Assembly (NCBI RefSeq): GCF_001280255.1
Contig: NZ_LHCI01000106.1
Location: 1,155,766 to 1,219,765 of the forward strand
Source of the DNA: Thermus aquaticus
GTDB lineage: Bacteria; Deinococcota; Deinococci; Deinococcales; Thermaceae
Direction of reading: 5' to 3'
Length of the DNA stretch: 64,000 nt
In this document: positions 60,002 through 64,000 of the stretch, one piece after another
Numbering within the stretch: position 1 is the stretch's first letter
How the letters are laid out: the number at the start of each line of letters is the position of its first letter
The notes under the pieces: generated by a model
The model's database searches: none
What the model was told of the DNA's origin: nothing
What the model saw: the letters and a program-made list of their open reading frames with translations, nothing else
Program-made: the position numbers and the translations under genes

Positions 60002-60823
60002 ATGGGGGGTTACGAGAAGATCCAGGAGGCGGTGGCCGCTATCCGCCAGAAGACCGGGTTCGCCCCCGAGGTGGGCATCGTCCTGGGCTCGGGGCTTGGG
60101 CCTTTGGCCGAGGAGGTGGAGAAGGTGGCGGAGATGCCCTACGGGGAGATCCCCCACTTCCCCCTTTCCACCGCCCCCGGGCACGCGGGGAGACTCGTCC
60201 TGGGAACCCTGGAAGGGAAGCGGGTTTTGGTCTACCAGGGCCGGGTCCACTACTACGAGGGCTATAGCGCCGAGGAGGTGGTGTTCCCGGTGCGGGTAGG
60301 CTTCTTCCTAGGGGCCAGGACCTTCCTCCTCACCTCCGCCGCCGGGGGGCTCAACCCCCGCTTCCAGGCCGGGGGCATCATGCTCCACCTGGACTACCTG
60401 AACCCCTCCGGGGTGAATCCCCTAAGGGGCAAAAACGACGAGCGCCTGGGGCCCCGCTTCCCGGTGATGTTCGGGGCTTACGACCCGGAGCTCATAGAAC
60501 TTGCCCGGCGGGTGGCGAGAAAGCAGGACCTCCACCTCTTTGAAGGGGTCTACGCCTGGTTTTTGGGGCCCTCCTTCGCCAGCCGGGCCGAGCTCAAGAT
60601 GCTCCGGGAGCTCGGGGCGGACGCCATCGGCATGTCCACGGTGCCCGAGGTCATCGCCCTGCGGCACCTGGGGGCCAGGGTCCTGGGCCTTTCCACCATC
60701 ACCGACATGGCCGTGCCCGAGCGGGAGCACCACGCCACCGAGGAGGAGGTGCTGGAGGTGGCCAGGAGGACGGGCCCCGTTTTCCGCCGCTTCGTGCGGG
60801 GCATCTTGGCCGAGCTCCCATGA
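60002..60823 (+). CDS. punA: purine nucleoside phosphorylase
   Basis: 273 residues. VGIVLGSGLGPLAEEVE, PHFPLSTAPGHAGRLVLGTL (His), QGRVHYYEGY, TSAAGGLNPRF, GVYAWFLGPSFASRAE and GADAIGMSTVPEVIALRH with STITDMA. This is the trimeric PNP family (guanosine/inosine, or MTAP-like). Start ATG 60002 is 7 bp after TAGAAT (59989-59994); ATG 59993 overlaps that -10. It overlaps the next gene by 4 bp. Confidence 0.93.
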   Translation: MGGYEKIQEAVAAIRQKTGFAPEVGIVLGSGLGPLAEEVEKVAEMPYGEIPHFPLSTAPGHAGRLVLGTLEGKRVLVYQGRVHYYEGYSAEEVVFPVRVGFFLGARTFLLTSAAGGLNPRFQAGGIMLHLDYLNPSGVNPLRGKNDERLGPRFPVMFGAYDPELIELARRVARKQDLHLFEGVYAWFLGPSFASRAELKMLRELGADAIGMSTVPEVIALRHLGARVLGLSTITDMAVPEREHHATEEEVLEVARRTGPVFRRFVRGILAELP

Positions 60824-61455
60824 GCTTGCCCGAGGTCTTGGAGAGGATCGCCCTGGCCTGCCGGAGGGCCGGGCGGGACCCCAAGGAGGTGCGCCTGGTG
60901 GCCGTCACCAAGGGGCGCACGGTGGAGGAGATCCGGGAGCGGGTCCTCCGCTACGGGGCCTTTCCCCTGGGGGAAAGCCGGGTGCAGGAGGCCCTGAAGA
61001 AGATGGAGCTTCTCCAGGCGGAGTGGCACCTGGTGGGTCCTCTTCAGCGCAACAAGGCCAAGTTCGCTCCCCGCTTCCACCTCATCCACTCCCTGGACTC
61101 CCTGCGCCTGGCCGAGGCCCTGGAAGGGGTGGGGGCCAAGGCGGGGATGCGGCTTAGGGTGTTGGTGGAGGTGAACCTGGGGCGGGAACCCCAGAAGCAC
61201 GGCTTTCTGGAGGAGGAGCTTCCCGAGGCCCTGGCCCGGGTGCGGGAGATGCCCCACCTCGAGGTCCTGGGCCTCATGACCGTGCCCCCCATGGGGCCGG
61301 AAGGGGTGGTCCGGCCCATCTTCCGCAGGCTCTCCCTGCTGGCCGACCGCTTTGGCCTGCCCGAGCGCTCCATGGGCATGTCCCAGGACTACGAGTGGGC
61401 GGTGGAGGAGGGGGCCACCATGGTCCGGGTCGGCCGGGCCCTTTTTGTAGACTGA
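60820..61455 (+). CDS. PLP homeostasis protein (YggS/PROSC family)
   Basis: 211 residues. PLP-lysine motif LVAVTKGR near residue 30, GESRVQEALKKM, EWHLVGPLQRNKAKF, VNLGREPQKHGF, GLMTVPP and SMGMSQDYEWAVEEGATMVR with GRALF at the end. It carries pyridoxal phosphate and buffers its level. In many bacteria it lies near division genes, as here, just before a DivIVA-like gene. Confidence 0.92.
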   Translation: MSLPEVLERIALACRRAGRDPKEVRLVAVTKGRTVEEIRERVLRYGAFPLGESRVQEALKKMELLQAEWHLVGPLQRNKAKFAPRFHLIHSLDSLRLAEALEGVGAKAGMRLRVLVEVNLGREPQKHGFLEEELPEALARVREMPHLEVLGLMTVPPMGPEGVVRPIFRRLSLLADRFGLPERSMGMSQDYEWAVEEGATMVRVGRALFVD

Positions 61456-61462
61456 AGGGCGC

Positions 61463-61912
61463 ATGGACCTAACCCCTTTGGACGTTCGCTACCAGGAGTT
61501 CCCCACCGCCTTCCGGGGTTACCAGAAGGAGGCGGTGCGGGCCTATTTGGCCCAGGTGGCTGAGGCCATGGAGGCCCTGATTCGGGAAAACGAGGCCCTC
61601 AGGGAGAAGCTTCGCGCCCTGGAGGAGGAAAGCGCCCGCTTGAAGGAGGCGGAAGGGGAGCTGAAGCGGGCGGTGGTGGCCGCGGAGAGGATCGCCCGGG
61701 AGCTCAAGGCCCAGGCGGAAAGGGAGGCGGAGCTCATCCGCAAGGAGGCCATGGCCGCCAAGGAGCAGGTCCTGAGGGAGGCTGCCGAGGAGCTGCGGCG
61801 CCTCCGGGAGGAGGCTGAGCGGGCCCGGCGGGACAAGGCCCTTTTTCTGAGCCAGTTCAGGGCCCTTTTGCAGGGCTATCTGGACTCCTTGGGGCGGCTT
61901 GAAGAAAAGTAG
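61463..61912 (+). CDS. DivIVA-like coiled-coil protein
   Basis: 149 residues. The N-terminal part VRYQEFPTAFRGYQKEAVRA with YLAQV is the DivIVA/GpsB membrane-curvature segment. Residues 35-130 form a long Glu/Arg/Ala coiled coil. It probably marks cell poles or division sites. Its 3' end runs 56 bp into the opposite-strand YdcF-like gene. Confidence 0.85.
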   Translation: MDLTPLDVRYQEFPTAFRGYQKEAVRAYLAQVAEAMEALIRENEALREKLRALEEESARLKEAEGELKRAVVAAERIARELKAQAEREAELIRKEAMAAKEQVLREAAEELRRLREEAERARRDKALFLSQFRALLQGYLDSLGRLEEK

Positions 61913-62459
61913 CCTGGGAGAGGAGCTTCCCCAAAGGGTGTTCCTGGGCGAGGGGCCTCAGGCCCAGGTAGAGCCAGAGGCGGTAGAGGCTCTCCCGGAG
62001 CCAGTACTGGGGAGGGTAGCGCCCGGGCACGGGGTAGCCCTCGGCCTTAAGGCCCAGAAGGCGGGCCAGAAAGAGGGCCCGGGGGAGGTGGGGGGCGTCG
62101 GTGACCAGAAGGACCCTGCCCTCGAGGTGGGGCCTCAAGAAGAGGAGGTTTTGGTAGGTGCTCTGGCTTCGGGTCTCGCAAAGGAGGGCCTCTTGGGGCA
62201 CGCCCCGGGCCATGAGGTAGCGGCAGCCGGCCTCGCCCTCGCTCAAGGTATCCCCGGCGGCCTTGCCCCCGGCCACGGCGATGCGGGGGGCGAGGCCCTT
62301 TTGGTAGAGGGCGAGCGCGGCAAGAAGCCGCCTTTCCAAGGCGGGGGAGGGCCTTCCCCCGTACTGGGCCGCCCCCAGGACCACGATCCAGGCGTACTCC
62401 GCGGCCAGGACCGGGGAGAGGAGGAAGAGGAGGGCCACAAAGCCCCGCACGCCCTCCAT
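61857..62459 (-). CDS. YdcF/ElyC-like DUF218 protein
   Basis: About 200 residues from ATG 62459; a longer form from 62477 is possible. A signal-like hydrophobic start (GFVALLFLLSPVLAAEYA) is followed by DUF218 motifs: IVVLGAAQYGGRPSPALERR, AVAGGKAAGDTLSEGEAG, RSQSTYQNLLFL and LLVTDAPHLPRALFLARLLG. Members act in the envelope, and ElyC affects peptidoglycan or cyclic antigen synthesis in E. coli. Its 3' end overlaps divIVA by 56 bp. Confidence 0.85.
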   Translation of the reverse strand: MEGVRGFVALLFLLSPVLAAEYAWIVVLGAAQYGGRPSPALERRLLAALALYQKGLAPRIAVAGGKAAGDTLSEGEAGCRYLMARGVPQEALLCETRSQSTYQNLLFLRPHLEGRVLLVTDAPHLPRALFLARLLGLKAEGYPVPGRYPPQYWLRESLYRLWLYLGLRPLAQEHPLGKLLSQATFLQAAPRSPDSPAKGP

Positions 62460-62476
62460 GCTATACTGAGGGGGCA

Positions 62477-64000
62477 TTGGAGAAGGTCTTCGGGAAGACG
62501 GAGGGGCTCAAGAAGAGCGAGCTCAAGCGGCTTTCCAACCTTTACCGGCGGCGGGTTCCCAAGGAGCGGGTCCTGACCCCCGAGCTGGCCCAGGCCCTGG
62601 CCGCCCTGAGCCAGGAGGTGGGGCGGCCTTTGGCCCTTCTTTTGGACCGGGAGGGCCGGGTGGTGCGGGTGGGGGTGGGGGACGCCAAGGACCTGCCCAT
62701 CCCCGAGGGGGCGAGGGGGGAGAGGCGGCTTTCCGGCTTCCGCCTCCTCCACACCCACCTCGCTCCCGGGGGGCTTTCCCGGCCCGACCTTTCCGTCCTC
62801 TTCCTGAACCGCCTGGACAGCCTGGCGGCCCTCGAGGTGGAGGCGGGCCGGCCCACCACCCTGCACCTGGCCCTTCTCGCTCCGCCCAAGACCGGGGAGG
62901 ACTGGCGGATCCTGCCCCCCAGGCCCTACTTCCAGTACCTGGACCTAAACCTCCTGGCGGAGGTGGAGGCCTTGGAGGAGGAGATGGCCCGCCAGGCCCG
63001 GGTGCGGGAGGTTTTGGACGGGAGCGGGGAGCGGGCCATTCTGGTGGGGGTGGACCTGGGGGAGGGCCCCGAGGCCGAAGCGGGGTTGGAGGAGCTCTCC
63101 GAGCTCACCCGCACCGCCGGGGGCGTCCCCGTTAAAAAGGTCCTGGTCTTCCGCCAGCACCTGGACCCCAGGTACCTGGTGGGCCTGGGGAAGCTGGAGG
63201 AGCTCAAGAGCCTGGCCTACCACGAGAACGCCTCCACCCTTATCTTCGGCCTGGAGCTCACCCCGACCCAGGCCCGGGAGATTGAGCGGGCCACGGGGCT
63301 CAAGGTCCTGGACCGCACCCAGCTGATCCTGGACATCTTCGCCCTCCACGCCAAGACCCCCGAGGCCCAGGCCCAGGTGGAGCTGGCCCAGCTCAAATAC
63401 CTCATGCCCAGGCTGGTGGGCCGGGGGAAGGAGATGAGCCGCCTTGGGGGCGGGATCGGGACCCGGGGGCCGGGGGAGACCAAGCTGGAGGTGGACCGGA
63501 GGCGGCTTCTGGAGAGGATCACCCACCTCTCCCGCAAGCTTTCCGAGTACGCCCAGCGCCGGGAGGAGGCCAGGCGGCAGCGCAAGAGGAAGGGCGTGCC
63601 CCTGATCGCCATAGTGGGGTACACCAACGCCGGCAAGACCACCCTCCTCTCGGCCTTGGCCAAGGGCGGGGAGCCGGGGGAGGACAAGCTCTTCGCCACC
63701 CTGCGCCCCCTGACCCGCCGGGGCTTCCTGCCCGGGGTGGGGGAGGTCCTCTTCACGGACACCGTGGGCTTCATCCGCAGGATGCCCGAGGAGCTCCTCA
63801 CCGCCTTCCGGGCCACCCTCGAGGAGGTGCGGGAGGCGGACCTCCTCCTCCACGTCCTGGACGCTTCCCAGGAGGGGGGGCTGGAGCGGTACCGGGTGGT
63901 GGAGGAGCTTCTTAAGGGGCTTGGGGTGGAGGCCCCCAGGGTCCTCGCCCTCTCCAAGGCGGACCGGGCCGCCCCCTACGACCTCCTCTACCTGCGGGAG
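62477..64000 (+). CDS. hflX: GTPase HflX, 5' part (runs off the window)
   Basis: 508 codons open to the window end. Start TTG 62477 is supported by -10 TATACT (62462-62467) 9 bp upstream; no ATG start lies near. The N-terminal HflX domain is KKVLVFRQHLDPRYLVGLGK and FGLELTPTQAREIE, with the linker LPRLVGRGKEMSRLGGGIGT-like region (MPRLVGRGKEMSRLGG). GTPase motifs: G1 GYTNAGKTTL, G3 DTVGF, G4 SKAD. HflX splits stalled ribosomes. The C-terminus is outside the window. Confidence 0.93.
   Translation, partial: MEKVFGKTEGLKKSELKRLSNLYRRRVPKERVLTPELAQALAALSQEVGRPLALLLDREGRVVRVGVGDAKDLPIPEGARGERRLSGFRLLHTHLAPGGLSRPDLSVLFLNRLDSLAALEVEAGRPTTLHLALLAPPKTGEDWRILPPRPYFQYLDLNLLAEVEALEEEMARQARVREVLDGSGERAILVGVDLGEGPEAEAGLEELSELTRTAGGVPVKKVLVFRQHLDPRYLVGLGKLEELKSLAYHENASTLIFGLELTPTQAREIERATGLKVLDRTQLILDIFALHAKTPEAQAQVELAQLKYLMPRLVGRGKEMSRLGGGIGTRGPGETKLEVDRRRLLERITHLSRKLSEYAQRREEARRQRKRKGVPLIAIVGYTNAGKTTLLSALAKGGEPGEDKLFATLRPLTRRGFLPGVGEVLFTDTVGFIRRMPEELLTAFRATLEEVREADLLLHVLDASQEGGLERYRVVEELLKGLGVEAPRVLALSKADRAAPYDLLYLRE

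Overview
The window is chromosomal DNA of a Thermus-type bacterium. It has very high G+C, genes packed with ATGA/GTGA stop-start overlaps, and GTG/TTG starts. Many -10 boxes lie only 6-8 bp before a start codon, which implies leaderless mRNAs. LeuB, the first ~40 residues of PilA4, RodA, YceI and DUF503 look as I remember Thermus proteins. LeuB is not identical to the T. thermophilus HB8 protein I remember, so I do not name a species.

Layout. 1-285 is a frameshifted transposase fragment. 396-4519 holds a lipoprotein, a GlcD-like oxidase and the aroF-tyrA operon behind a transcription attenuator with a Phe/Tyr-rich leader peptide. 4516-10327 (minus) holds a VOC dioxygenase-like protein, a membrane protein, YceI, and the futalosine menaquinone genes mqnE-mqnA behind a PIN-like protein, YqhA and a LacI regulator. 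10403-14774 (plus) holds a degenerate PlsY, an FAH-family hydrolase, an MBL hydrolase, purN and purD.

14764-30365 is an acetate uptake, activation and signalling locus. It has a DUF4212/VC_2705-type symporter pair and three acetyl-CoA synthetase paralogues, one of them fused to an IclR regulator. It also has a tightly overlapped block of a symporter-histidine kinase fusion, a receiver-only response regulator, a membrane PAS/DnaQ-exonuclease fusion, a cNMP/CBS/DUF294 nucleotidyltransferase and a 58-residue membrane protein. Three promoters in this locus share an element next to their -35 boxes. This is the best candidate here for an incompletely described system.

30418-42603 holds an NTF2-like protein, a methylmalonyl-CoA mutase large subunit, a HxlR-like gene-minD-minE-rodA, potABCD, a cytochrome c, ilvD, an SDR and two Uma2-family genes. 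42714-45913 is leuCDB with its own Leu attenuator. Its -35 overlaps that of the divergent tRNA-Leu(CAG) gene. trpS, scpA and a 22-residue-repeat coiled-coil protein follow.

48542-51100 is a decaying accessory patch: a Uma2 gene, a MazF remnant, a frameshifted HepT with MntA, and a DUF3800 gene flanked by Uma2 remnants. 51204-54839 is the type IV pilus and competence cluster; its major pilin ends in twelve asparagines encoded by an (AAC)12 tract. 54904-64000 holds a thiolase, DUF2442, DUF503, an intact MntA/HepT pair, an Omp85/BamA protein, a purine nucleoside phosphorylase, a YggS-like protein, a DivIVA-like protein, a YdcF-like protein and the 5' part of hflX. No rRNA, CRISPR or complete insertion sequence was seen. 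No gene-free stretch exceeds about 300 bp.
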